Of a DNA stretch of 20,631 nt, positions 1-7,441 are shown in pieces. A model generated the notes under the pieces. It worked only from the letters and a program-made list of their open reading frames with translations, ran no database searches and was not told the DNA's origin. Where the stretch lies: NCBI GenBank assembly GCA_015233485.1, contig JADFXO010000034.1, positions 1 through 20,631 of the forward strand, read 5' to 3'. The DNA comes from Nitrospirota bacterium. GTDB taxonomy: Bacteria > Nitrospirota > Thermodesulfovibrionia > Thermodesulfovibrionales > Magnetobacteriaceae. Each line of letters begins with the position of its first letter. Within the stretch, counting starts at the first letter, position 1. Both the position numbers and the translations under genes were made by a program.

Positions 1-12
1 GAGGCTTCCAAT

Positions 13-58
13 TATAATAGATTGGTTTTTACAATAAATTCAATCCATTAATAGGAGG
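13..58 (+). promoter_or_regulatory. -10 box and ribosome binding site of the HU gene
   Basis: A perfect TATAAT lies at 13-18 and an AGGAGG at 53-58, four bases before the ATG at 63. The matching -35 would lie just outside or at the window edge, so the promoter is only half visible. Confidence 0.5.
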
Positions 59-62
59 ATAT

Positions 63-416
63 ATGACGAAGGGCGAATTGGTCCAAGCTGTAATGAAGGC
101 AACTGAGATGAGTCGGGATGAGGTAGAGAAAGCAGTCGAAGCAATCACATCAGCCATAATAGAGGCCGTCGCGAATCGAGATAAGCTGACGGTCGTTGGT
201 TTTGGAACCTTTGTGGCCTCTGAAAGAAAGGAGCGGGAAGGAAAAAATCCTAGGACTGGTGAGCCTATAACAATCCCAGCCGCAAGAGTGCCTAAGTTTT
301 CTGCCGGGAAAGCTTTTAAAGATAAAGTAAACCCGAAGGCGGAGGTGACAGCAGAGAAACCTAAACCGGCTGAAGCTGTAAAGGATAAGCTGGGCCTGAA
401 AAAGAAGAAGGGGTAA
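63..416 (+). CDS. HU family DNA-binding protein with basic C-terminal tail
   Basis: This is a small nucleoid protein of the HU/IHF family, which binds and bends DNA as a dimer in the nucleoid. The N-terminal helices (residues 1-40) start with MTKGELVQAV. The diagnostic beta-arm follows: VVGFGTFVASERKEREGKNP at about 44-63, then TGEPITIPAARVPKFSAGKAFKD. HU proteins are usually about 90 residues. This one has 117, and the extra 27 form a Lys/Pro/Ala tail ending in KKKKG that may add non-specific DNA contacts. AGGAGG four bases upstream fixes the start. The next gene is convergent, so HU appears monocistronic. Whether it is a true HU or a specialised paralogue cannot be told here. Confidence 0.93.
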   Translation: MTKGELVQAVMKATEMSRDEVEKAVEAITSAIIEAVANRDKLTVVGFGTFVASERKEREGKNPRTGEPITIPAARVPKFSAGKAFKDKVNPKAEVTAEKPKPAEAVKDKLGLKKKKG

Positions 417-745
417 TTCTATTAAGGTGCCAAAACGTAGATATTGCCGATTTAAAGGTAGGAACTCGACTTGGCCTTGGTAGCGCATAAGATTATTTAC
501 GAGATATGGGTTAACGCTGGTAAGAGTGCCGATGTGTCAAAACTTTGAGCGTGCTGGCAAAGAGCGAGATGGTACCTTATAAAAGCACTACAGGCTCCGT
601 GGACTCCGCAATTGGTACCCTTCAATATATAAGCAAAGTGCCGAGTCAAGCTTTTGATGGATTTTCTCCTATTAACATAAAAGAGGAAGTGGGGTAAGCA
701 GGAAGGACCCAAGAGTTTTTACATTAAGTGCTCTACAGGCTTTTA
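417..745. other. Intergenic stretch between convergent genes, possible gene debris
   Basis: No RNA gene and no strong terminator is visible. A plus-strand reading frame at 569-697 (42 codons, beginning MVPYKSTTGSVDSAIGTLQY) has a protein-like composition but no ribosome binding site, and it could be the end of a decayed gene. I do not recognise it. Confidence 0.3.
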
Positions 746-1639
746 TTAATTATCGCTCTGTAAATCCTCTTTCATCATCATGGCATTGCGAACGGCAAAA
801 CCACCGTGGCAGTTGTTGAACATTGCGTAAGTCTTTTCTGCCCTTTTACTAACATCTTTTATCACCGTCCTAAACTCAAGGATCTCCTTCTCCGAGTATA
901 GATAAGAATATCTCAGGGGTGTGTGAATCCCTTTGTTCAGCCAATTATCCTTGTTCCTGCCATGAAACCTGAAGTATGCTGTATCGGTGGTTACGGCAGG
1001 GACAAAGGGAACCGTGGCAAGACTTCCGTACTGAGGCTCATCCGCCGTCACGTAGGTAATTCGATTCGTCCTCAACAAACTGAGCACGCTCTCCTGGTGT
1101 TTTGGGACCAGCCAGCTCCCATGACGGAATTCCACGGCCATTTCAAACCCTGCCATAAGCTCCCGGCACAGAACGATATAGTCCATGTTATCATTGCCGT
1201 ATTGAAACCATGGAGGAAACTGGAAGAGAAGGATGCCGAGCTTTCCCTTATTTACTAAAGGGAAAAGAGTATCCGCAAAATATTGGGCCACTGACTTCAA
1301 AAGGGTTGGTTCCTTTAAATAGACTCTTTTTAGTCCTTTTTCTTTTTCGGGAAGCATCTGTCGCAAGTCAACTGGCAGAGTTGCAGATTCAATACCATGC
1401 CCTGTAAGAGCACCATACACTTTTATGTTGAAAATAAAATCATCAGGGGTTCTGTCAGCCCATAGATAAACGCTTCTTTTATCGGGAATGGCATAATAAG
1501 TCGAGTCAACCTCTACCGTATCGAAGTGGTCGGCATAATACTTCAGGCGTTGCTCTGCCGACCTTGCATCCTTCGGGTAAAACTCGCCGCTCTTAATCAG
1601 GGTCTTTTCCGTCCATGAGCATGTTCCCGTACGAATCAT
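746..1639 (-). CDS. DUF72 (YecE-like) family protein
   Basis: The family is widespread and adopts a TIM-barrel-like fold; its biochemical role is not firmly established. The start MIRTGTCSWTEKTL, the FYP segment, the run DHFDTVEVDSTYYAIP at about residues 38-53 and the later LLFQFPPWF and AVEFRHGSW motifs are all characteristic. The end carries YAMFNNCHGGFAVRNA, a family variant of the usual F-N-N-x-x-x-G-x-A-x-x-N motif. At 297 residues it is slightly longer than the usual 240-280. The ATG at 1639 has only a weak upstream ribosome site, but family alignment supports it because G-T-C/S-W normally falls within the first ten residues. It is convergent with HU and looks like flanking chromosome rather than part of the element to the right. 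Confidence 0.9.
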   Translation of the reverse strand: MIRTGTCSWTEKTLIKSGEFYPKDARSAEQRLKYYADHFDTVEVDSTYYAIPDKRSVYLWADRTPDDFIFNIKVYGALTGHGIESATLPVDLRQMLPEKEKGLKRVYLKEPTLLKSVAQYFADTLFPLVNKGKLGILLFQFPPWFQYGNDNMDYIVLCRELMAGFEMAVEFRHGSWLVPKHQESVLSLLRTNRITYVTADEPQYGSLATVPFVPAVTTDTAYFRFHGRNKDNWLNKGIHTPLRYSYLYSEKEILEFRTVIKDVSKRAEKTYAMFNNCHGGFAVRNAMMMKEDLQSDN

Positions 1640-2554
1640 GCTCTATTTTAGACGATTTGCCGGTATTTATTGAATAAAAAGAGTTAACCTGTTCTTCTGG
1701 GACATCCTCACGTGCGCTTCTGACTGGAGTTTCAAATATACAATAGAGCCGGGACGAGCGTTGCCTGCACAGTCCTATAGAAACGGCCCAATAAACAATC
1801 TGGGGCCTTACAGACGAATTAACAGTTTCGGCAAATATCAACTTTATGAACCTATCGATTAAACCAAGAAATAAAAAAACATACTTGCAAAACATTCTTC
1901 GTATGACACCCATTTTATAACATATCATTATGATGTTTTGTATATGTCTACCATAGACCCCCGTAGAATAAGGTTTTACAGGAGGTTCTTAATTGTAAAG
2001 TTAGGGACTTATCGGACATTTCAACTTAAACATCTTCAAAAAAATAATATAAAAATGTAATAGTATGAAATGTGTGAAAATTCAGAGTAACTCTTTTAAA
2101 CGAAGAACAAGGGCTGGTGCCATTATTTGGTATTGTCACCCTCACTATTATAATGAAATTACTATAGTATAATGCCATCTCACGAATAAGCACCTACATA
2201 ATAATAGATATTTAAAAATGTTATGCGTATTAGTATTCGTATTTTTTATATCGCATATTCCCAATAATTTATGATTTAAAATCAATTGGTTGCTGTCGAG
2301 TAAACTTGATTTATCAGATGTAAAGAATAATTTAGTTTCTTATCGTATGAATAGGTATGCCAATCTATCATTACAGTATTTTTTTAAACTTAAATAAATA
2401 ATACTTGACACGATTATATACATGCGCTTCATTCTTATTATAAGCCGTTGTACAAGCCTTTATCAAAAAAGTGGAATTATTATATGTATGGAGGAGGGAA
2501 ACATAGATATCTGCATTGCTAAATGCGGTATAAAATCTATTTATTATTTGTTAC
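1640..2554. other. AT-rich gene-poor region
   Basis: About 0.9 kb without a convincing gene. An AGGAGG at 1979-1984 and a GGAGGAGG at 2490-2497 have no usable start codon at the right distance. The sequence is increasingly AT-rich toward 2400, which suggests decayed or regulatory DNA at the edge of the element. Nothing else is supportable. Confidence 0.4.
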
Positions 2555-2583
2555 TTGACAGACTCGTAGGAATATGATATGAT
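2555..2583 (+). promoter_or_regulatory. Near-consensus housekeeping sigma promoter
   Basis: TTGACA at 2555-2560 is followed by a 17-base spacer and TATGAT at 2578-2583. This is a perfect -35, the optimal spacing and a one-mismatch -10. Transcription would begin near 2590, leaving a leader of about 285 bases before the TPR gene at 2876. Confidence 0.7.
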
Positions 2584-2589
2584 GTAGAC

Positions 2590-2875
2590 AGGTAGTAGAA
2601 AATGTACGGGTAGTTGGTTGGAAAAAGCGAGAGAAAAGGAATGGTGAACAAGAACGAATGGTTGTAATAAGAAAGACAGGAACTCCACAACATCACCAGA
2701 AGGAGGTGAAAAACGCGAAACACCAGACAGATGATTGACAATATCGGGATAGTTTCAGCTGTTCAAGTATTTCTTGACCTGCTGGGAGAACGTCGTAGAA
2801 GCTAACTGATTTGTTTTTGTGTAAATAAAAAATCATTTGGATTTAATAACTAAGTATAACTAACTGAGGTAAGCG
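2590..2875 (+). ncRNA. Long structured leader or small RNA ahead of the TPR gene
   Basis: It lies downstream of the strong promoter and contains no gene of normal size. A perfect Shine-Dalgarno sequence AAGGAGGTGA at 2700-2709 sits in a small hairpin (TCACC at 2693-2697 pairs with GGTGA at 2705-2709). A second hairpin follows at about 2758-2786 (CAGC..TCAAG / CTTGA..GCTG). A 24-codon frame at 2731-2805 (starts MIDNIGIVSAV) lies 21 bases past the SD, too far for normal initiation. It could be a leader peptide, an untranslated regulatory leader or an independent small RNA. Confidence 0.35.
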
Positions 2876-3700
2876 ATGAATAGTTCTAAGAAATTTATGA
2901 AAAATATGTACAAGAGTATTGACGGAGAAATCGAAAAATGTACCAAGGAGATCGAGCATAACCCAGAGAATTTTGAGGCACTCAATAGTAGAGGTATGTA
3001 CTACAATGCAAAAAAAGACGATAAGGCAATTATGGATTTCGAGAAAGCCATTAAGATCAATCCGAATTTTGCAGATGTTTATAACAATCTTGGTGGTGTT
3101 TATGTTAAAAAAGGAGACAACGATAAAGCTCTATCCTATTTCAACCAGGCAATTAGGTTAGACCCGAAGTTTGGTGCTGCGTTGTTAAATCGCGCATATC
3201 TCCTTTGTCGTAAAGGTGACTATGTTCAATCCATCGATGATTACACAGAAGTCATCAAGTTAATAACTACGAAAATAGACGATGACAGTATATCCGAATA
3301 TGAAAAGATTGTTGAGATAAATCCTATGTATAGGGAGGCTCATTTTAATCGTGGTGTTGCCTACTTTTATATGGAAAACTATGATAGCGCGATCGAGGAT
3401 TTCAGCGTGAATATTAAGCGAGACGGAACGGATATTGTTGCTTATGAAGCTCGCGCCATGGCTCATATTAAAAAAGGTGCCCATAACCTAGCCATCGACG
3501 ATTTTACCGAGATGATTGAACTGGACCCTGACCATGCACATGACGAATTTTACTATAAAAGGGGTAAAGAATATGCAATAATAGGTGCCCATAACCTAGC
3601 CCATGCAGATTTCACAAAAGCCGCGCAGCTTGGTCACATCAAAGCACAATCTTATTTGAAGGGAAAGGGGCTAAAGTGGAAAAAAGTCGTAGTATCTTGA
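2876..3700 (+). CDS. TPR-repeat protein
   Basis: A 274-residue tetratricopeptide-repeat protein, likely a cytoplasmic protein-interaction scaffold. A short charged N-terminus (1-30) lacks a signal peptide. Classic TPR units follow: NPENFEALNSRGMYYNAKKD at about 29-48, then NPNFADVYNNLGGVYVKKGD, a third DPKFGAALLNRAYLLCRKGD, and after a short non-canonical spacer NPMYREAHFNRGVAYFYMEN and two more. The last two units share an exact 18-base stretch (3476-3493 and 3584-3601, encoding GAHNLA), which points to recent unit duplication. The start has GAGG about eight bases upstream. The partner is unknown; the strong promoter at 2555 suggests it is well expressed. Confidence 0.85.
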   Translation: MNSSKKFMKNMYKSIDGEIEKCTKEIEHNPENFEALNSRGMYYNAKKDDKAIMDFEKAIKINPNFADVYNNLGGVYVKKGDNDKALSYFNQAIRLDPKFGAALLNRAYLLCRKGDYVQSIDDYTEVIKLITTKIDDDSISEYEKIVEINPMYREAHFNRGVAYFYMENYDSAIEDFSVNIKRDGTDIVAYEARAMAHIKKGAHNLAIDDFTEMIELDPDHAHDEFYYKRGKEYAIIGAHNLAHADFTKAAQLGHIKAQSYLKGKGLKWKKVVVS

Positions 3701-3746
3701 TGCCTATATATACGGACAATATACTCTTATAGGAGGAATTGAATTG

Positions 3747-3839
3747 ATGATACGCTATAAAACAAAAAGGTTAAACCGATTGAAAAGGGGGCCGCCATGC
3801 GGTTTGTTAGTCCGCATGGCGGCGGGTGTAACTTTATAA
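3747..3839 (+). CDS. Possible 30-residue peptide, spanning a hairpin
   Basis: AGGAGG at 3731-3736 lies ten bases before an ATG that opens a 30-codon frame (starts MIRYKTKRLNRLKRG, strongly basic) ending in TAA at 3837-3839. The second half of the frame encodes both arms of a perfect 12-bp hairpin. It could be a true small basic protein, a leader peptide whose translation controls the hairpin, or a vestige. I recognise no family. Confidence 0.35.
   Translation: MIRYKTKRLNRLKRGPPCGLLVRMAAGVTL
3791..3823 (+). terminator. GC-rich perfect 12-bp hairpin without a T-tract
   Basis: GCCGCCATGCGG (3791-3802) pairs perfectly with CCGCATGGCGGC (3812-3823) across a 9-base loop. It is followed by GGGTGTAACTTT, so it lacks the U-run of an intrinsic terminator. 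It may act as an mRNA stabiliser, an attenuator or a protein-binding site between the TPR and ParB-like genes. Confidence 0.45.
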
Positions 3840-3985
3840 ATCGCTAAGAGTATTATACGCTCGCCGAGAATTTATTACAAACAGTATAAAAAATGATTGC
3901 TGTAAAAGGCAAAAAGGTGGTCTGCGCTTTAAATGGGCGAGTTGACCGGAAGTACAAAATATCTAAAGAAATTAAGGAGTTTAAG

Positions 3986-5332
3986 ATGACGAAAGGCATA
4001 AAGGAAACAAAAAAAGTAACAAATTTCGAACAAATAAAGGAGCCGAAAGTTCAGGCTGCGAAAGCGGGGAAACATCAGAAGGACGATGCACCGCAATATA
4101 TAGATGTAAAGAATTTTGACAGAAGCTCGAAAGTAAAGTATTACACTCTTGATCAGCTGCTTCCGTCAGAATCTATAATACCACACTCAGACGATGAATC
4201 AGTATCTCTAAAAATCAATGTAATTGACAACGGTTTCAGAACGCCTGCGATGATAACCGACAATAAAAATGGCACCTTCAAAATAGTTGATGGTGGTGCC
4301 AGATATAAAATTGCGCTTGAACTCGGTTATAAAGAACTTCCCTGCATCTTAATGAGTGAAATGACAGATGTCGAGCTACGGGAATATGCCCTGACGGCAG
4401 CTGTGGCCCATAGACACCTTAGTACACCCCAAAAGGCTCTCATGGCTGTCTATCTGGAAGCGATAGAGAGTAAGTTGGCGAAGCAAAGAAAGGGTGCGGG
4501 TGGTAAAAAGTTAAAGGCTCTAAAAGAGAAAGCGGCAATGATAGCAAATATGCCGTCTGTTGTTGACTCTGATATGGCAACGCAGGGTGAAGAACCAGTT
4601 AGAACTGGTACTGAAACCGTACTAGTTTCCAACATTGCAGCCACGGAGCAAGGCAGGGCGATAGCGATAGCAGCCAAAAAATGTGGTATCTCACTTGATA
4701 CAGCGCAAAAAGCGCTTAGAATTTACAAAAAGTTTCCGGAGAGGCTGATAGAAGCGGCCGAGAAAAACAAACCAATCCTGAAGGTGTACGAAGAGATCTT
4801 TGGGGATAAAACAAAAAATACATTGGGGCAAGTGGACAACCATAAGGAGTCGATAGGTGAGGAAACTGTATCTATACATAAAAAAGATATTGATGCTCCG
4901 ACACCTACGGATGACCAGGCGGCCGATGAAAATGCGTCTGTTGATAGTGAGACTAGGATTAGACCAGCACCATTATCAACGATAGAAAATGAAAACAATT
5001 CTATCGTTGAAGATATTCCGGAGACGCCTACCCCTATATTGGGTGATATTACGAATGAGAATACAGCCGATAGAAAGAGTGGAGAAAAACCGCGCACTGT
5101 AAGTTATATAAAGATTGAAACAATATCAATGTCTATAAAAAAGGCTAAAAAATCAATCAAAGATCTTATTGACCAGGCTGTTCAGTTGGAAAATCTGTCG
5201 TCAATTCGAGAGATAGACCGGGACAGGATAATCGAGGATCTTAAAGAATTTAACGATTACACAAACTCAGAAATCAATTCTAAACTAAAAAAAGTAATCG
5301 AAAGATTGAGCGCATCTAAATTGGCGGCCTAA
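3986..5332 (+). CDS. ParB/Spo0J-like nuclease-fold DNA-binding protein
   Basis: 448 residues. AAGGAG at 3974-3979, six bases before the ATG at 3986, favours this start over an in-frame ATG at 3893 that has no ribosome site. Residues about 50-150 form a ParB N-terminal domain (VKYYTLDQLLPSE, then NGFRTPAMI, IVDGGARYKIALELGYKELP). The GGARY segment at about 103-107 occupies the place of the GERRxR nucleotide-binding motif but is only partly conserved. A helix-turn-helix-like region follows at about 225-275 (KKCGISLDTAQKALRIYKKF). Then comes a long acidic, Ser/Thr/Pro-rich linker and a C-terminal coiled coil at about 385-445. No ParA is adjacent, so it may be an element-specific regulator or silencer rather than a partition protein. 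Confidence 0.8.
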   Translation: MTKGIKETKKVTNFEQIKEPKVQAAKAGKHQKDDAPQYIDVKNFDRSSKVKYYTLDQLLPSESIIPHSDDESVSLKINVIDNGFRTPAMITDNKNGTFKIVDGGARYKIALELGYKELPCILMSEMTDVELREYALTAAVAHRHLSTPQKALMAVYLEAIESKLAKQRKGAGGKKLKALKEKAAMIANMPSVVDSDMATQGEEPVRTGTETVLVSNIAATEQGRAIAIAAKKCGISLDTAQKALRIYKKFPERLIEAAEKNKPILKVYEEIFGDKTKNTLGQVDNHKESIGEETVSIHKKDIDAPTPTDDQAADENASVDSETRIRPAPLSTIENENNSIVEDIPETPTPILGDITNENTADRKSGEKPRTVSYIKIETISMSIKKAKKSIKDLIDQAVQLENLSSIREIDRDRIIEDLKEFNDYTNSEINSKLKKVIERLSASKLAA

Positions 5333-5504
5333 CAAGAGACATAAAAGGAGATTGAATTATGAAAATGAGACTTGGACGCGACAGTCCTTGAACGGTATAT
5401 AAAAGCAGTGGTTATATTGCAGGAAGTTAAAAGAATTAAGCAGCCTTAGGCTGACTAATATTTACCATATGCAGTATTTTGTCTATGGTAGGAGGTTAAA
5501 TAAA
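5333..5504 (+). promoter_or_regulatory. Spacer with a mini-ORF and an SD-adjacent hairpin
   Basis: AAGGAG at 5345-5350 precedes a 10-codon frame at 5359-5391 (MKMRLGRDSP), a possible leader peptide. Just ahead of the next gene ACCATA (5464-5469) can pair with TATGGT (5484-5489), ending directly at the AGGAGG used by the gene at 5505. The words AACGGTATATAAA here (5391-5403) recur at 7659-7671. Confidence 0.25.
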
Positions 5505-6131
5505 ATGGTCAAGATTAAGAAAAAGGATGTTGATTATATCGACAATATGACAGTGATAGACAGTCTTGTTCAGGATTTGTCTCAATACGATAATAAATGT
5601 CTCATGTTATACGAGAATGGATTTACATATATGAAGTATTACGATGGAGATGAATCACATTATTACAAACTTTCTGAAGATGAGGTTGCTGAGGTTGAGA
5701 AGAACAGTCGCAGATTTCTGAATCGTCAAGCTGTGAAAATAGCCAGCAAAGAGGAGGGAAGAGAGCAGATAGAACGGTATGGATGGAACTTAGAGACACC
5801 CGATGGAGATGAGATAGATGATGATTATGAGGGTGATTGCTGGATTTTGTCTTACAGCGAGTATTATGGTCCCTACGTCGACATAGGATGGGTGCGTCTC
5901 AACAATTTTCAGGGTGAGAAGGTTGATGATGAAAACGTGTGCCATTATAATGAAGAAGATGCACTCACCACCTCAGATATTCACGAGGCTACCGTGTTTA
6001 CATCTAGCGCCGCCAGAGAATGGGTTGAAAATACAAAAGGTGGCGCTAGGTATACCGAACACAACCAGGTGGACCCAACAAGGTACATTATTATATCTGA
6101 GGAGGCCTTTCTTAGCCCTTTAATCTATTAA
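5505..6131 (+). CDS. Hypothetical acidic protein
   Basis: 208 residues, no family recognised. AGGAGG at 5490-5495, nine bases before the ATG at 5505, picks this start over the in-frame ATG at 5469, which lies inside a hairpin. The protein is acidic and rich in Tyr and Asp/Glu. The middle (TPDGDEIDDDYEGDCWILSY) and the segment YYGPYVDIGWVRLNN suggest a small beta-rich soluble domain. No signal peptide or membrane segment is visible. Its place between the ParB-like gene and the polymerases suggests an accessory protein of the same element. Confidence 0.7.
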   Translation: MVKIKKKDVDYIDNMTVIDSLVQDLSQYDNKCLMLYENGFTYMKYYDGDESHYYKLSEDEVAEVEKNSRRFLNRQAVKIASKEEGREQIERYGWNLETPDGDEIDDDYEGDCWILSYSEYYGPYVDIGWVRLNNFQGEKVDDENVCHYNEEDALTTSDIHEATVFTSSAAREWVENTKGGARYTEHNQVDPTRYIIISEEAFLSPLIY

Positions 6132-6158
6132 AAATGCCTTTAAGAGGAGGATGTAAAA

Positions 6159-6320
6159 ATGGGCAGTAATTCCAAAATTGACTGGACAGACGCGACCTGG
6201 AGTCCGGTTACAGGTTGCACAAAAAAAGACATGCCGTCTATTGCAAGGGCGAACCTGGAACAAAATTCCTGTATGGAGCAGGAAGGAGGTGAAAAAACGC
6301 GGCCTACTGGTGTTAAATAG
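6159..6320 (+). pseudogene. Truncated DUF5131 (phage Gp37/Gp68) gene fragment
   Basis: A good ribosome site (GAGGAGG at 6144-6150) and an ATG open a frame whose first 22 residues (SKIDWTDATWSPVTGCTK) match the very conserved start of DUF5131/phage Gp37-Gp68 proteins, where a cysteine-rich CxxxC-type cluster normally follows. Homology stops after GCTK. The frame runs on with unrelated residues to a TAG at 6320, giving only 53 residues against about 250 or more expected. The rest of the gene is not found downstream, so this is a remnant left by an insertion plus deletion. Confidence 0.7.
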
Positions 6321-6333
6321 ACCGCATGAGTGA

Positions 6334-6398
6334 GGGTAGCTTTACTATACTAGTCATAAGAAGGGTAACATAAACCTCAAAAAAAGTAAAGCCTACCC
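6334..6398 (+). repeat. Long imperfect inverted repeat
   Basis: GGGTAGCTTTACT (6334-6346) pairs with AGTAAAGCCTACCC (6385-6398), 13 bp with a single bulged C, enclosing a 38-base loop. It lies within the debris behind the DUF5131 fragment and may be a stem of a larger folded RNA such as a group II intron remnant. Confidence 0.5.
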
Positions 6399-6421
6399 TA
6401 AAAAAACATAGTAATACGCTT

Positions 6422-6493
6422 GAACCAAATGCAGGGGAAGTCTTGTGTGCAGTTCTTTAGGGGGAAAGGGTTCGCAAGAACCTCAACCTACCT
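6422..6493 (+). ncRNA. Possible decayed group II intron domains V-VI
   Basis: The 34 bases at 6422-6455 begin GAACC and end CAGTTC, with GGAA at the tetraloop position, and align without gaps to the group II domain V consensus as I remember it, about two-thirds identical and mostly transitions. The stem pairing is largely lost. Behind it, GGGGGAAAGGGTTC-GCAA-GAACCTCAACCTACC forms a domain VI-like hairpin with a GNRA loop and an unpaired A near the 3' side. It would be the 3' end of a dead intron with no reverse transcriptase. Chance resemblance is possible. Confidence 0.28.
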
Positions 6494-6529
6494 AACATTT
6501 AAGAATAAATAAGTTAACAAGGAGTAAAC

Positions 6530-7387
6530 ATGAATACAAATCAGAATATAGATAAGCCTGGCAATTTCATAACGCGTAACCTTGCCGATGTTAGTGAGGA
6601 TGAGTTACGGAAGGACATGGAGAATTTTGAAAGTCAGCACAATGGTCTTCTCGACAGTAATAAGTATGAGCAGTTAACAGACCCTCAGAAGATAGAGAAG
6701 CCTGACAATTTTATAACTCAGAACCTTGCCGACGTTAGTGAGGAGGAGTTACAGAAGGATATAGAGGATTTTGAAAGTAGACATAATGATAGCCATCTCG
6801 ACAGTTATATGGAGAAGCTATTACAGGAAATGGAAACTTACGGCATGAGTAAAATGTCGGAGGAAGAGCAAAAAATACTAAAAAGAGTTAAAGATTCTGA
6901 GAGGTATTTATCTCAAGGACTAGTTGCCTCACAGTACGCTGGCATCAAGGTTTTTCTCAGACATGGAGACGAGCCGGACGATTATACGGGGCCAAATAAC
7001 GTATTAAAGTATTGTGATTCAACAAATATAAAGGAAATTAATCGATTCTTATTAAGTGATGGTATTGTAGATTGGTATGTACCATCTGGTGTGATTGTCT
7101 TATATGTAGATGATTTGCATAGTAGAGGTAAGATTGAGTCTATGTGCAGCAGATTATCTATTTCACCAGGGTGCTACGAATTTGAAGGGATGTATTACTT
7201 TTTTAAGTACAAAACATGTTTTCCGAGCGGTACAAAATACACAGCAAATGGACTTGAAGTCACATACCTCACAAGTGAAGACTACTACCCCCAACTTACT
7301 TGCTTATACGAGGGGGAATGGAAAACATGGGTTAATATTAAGGACTTGCCGACACTGCCTGTTGAGCTAGAACCAGAAAAACAATAG
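6530..7387 (+). CDS. Hypothetical protein with internal tandem duplication
   Basis: 285 residues, no family recognised. AAGGAG at 6519-6524 lies five bases before the ATG. Residues 9-43 and 57-92 are two copies of an acidic helical segment (NFIT-R/Q-NLADVSE-x-EL-x-KD then FES-x-HN), also clearly alike at DNA level, so the duplication is fairly recent. The remainder (about 95-285) seems to be one globular domain with several aromatic residues and a hydrophobic strand VDWYVPSGVIVLYVDDL, and no membrane helices. It sits directly ahead of the polymerase genes. Initiator, adaptor or unrelated accessory roles are all open. Confidence 0.7.
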   Translation: MNTNQNIDKPGNFITRNLADVSEDELRKDMENFESQHNGLLDSNKYEQLTDPQKIEKPDNFITQNLADVSEEELQKDIEDFESRHNDSHLDSYMEKLLQEMETYGMSKMSEEEQKILKRVKDSERYLSQGLVASQYAGIKVFLRHGDEPDDYTGPNNVLKYCDSTNIKEINRFLLSDGIVDWYVPSGVIVLYVDDLHSRGKIESMCSRLSISPGCYEFEGMYYFFKYKTCFPSGTKYTANGLEVTYLTSEDYYPQLTCLYEGEWKTWVNIKDLPTLPVELEPEKQ

Positions 7388-7400
7388 AACCGTAAATGAT

Positions 7401-7441
7401 TCTTCCGCGCCATAAATGCACAGTGCTTGTGGCGCGGAAGA
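7401..7441 (+). terminator. Strong GC-rich hairpin after the 285-aa gene
   Basis: TCTTCCGCGCCA (7401-7412) pairs perfectly with TGGCGCGGAAGA (7430-7441), 12 bp. The inner bases GCAC/GTGC can extend it. The next bases are GTTAATTAAC, so there is no U-run. It may be a transcript end or stabiliser, like the hairpin at 3791. Confidence 0.55.

Noticed and set aside
923..1258. Plus-strand frame of 111 codons opposite the DUF72 gene
   Set aside because: Antisense shadow of a strongly supported gene, with no ribosome site.
1593..1928. 111-codon minus-strand frame overlapping the DUF72 start
   Set aside because: No ribosome site, odd composition, overlaps a real gene in another frame. At most decayed sequence.
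2405..2433. TTGACA as a second promoter
   Set aside because: At 17 bases the -10 would be TTCATT, a poor match, and no other spacing gives a better box.
2488..2577. 29-codon frame starting MEEGNIDICIAK
   Set aside because: Its SD-like GGAGGAGG lies inside the frame, not before it, and its end overlaps the strong promoter.
4123..4151. TTGACA-N17-TATTAC inside the ParB-like gene
   Set aside because: It is within coding sequence with a weak -10 and no gene start follows.
6468..6481. GGTTCGCAAGAACC as a tRNA T-arm
   Set aside because: No acceptor stem, anticodon arm or CCA-compatible end can be fitted around it, and the loop is a GNRA tetraloop.
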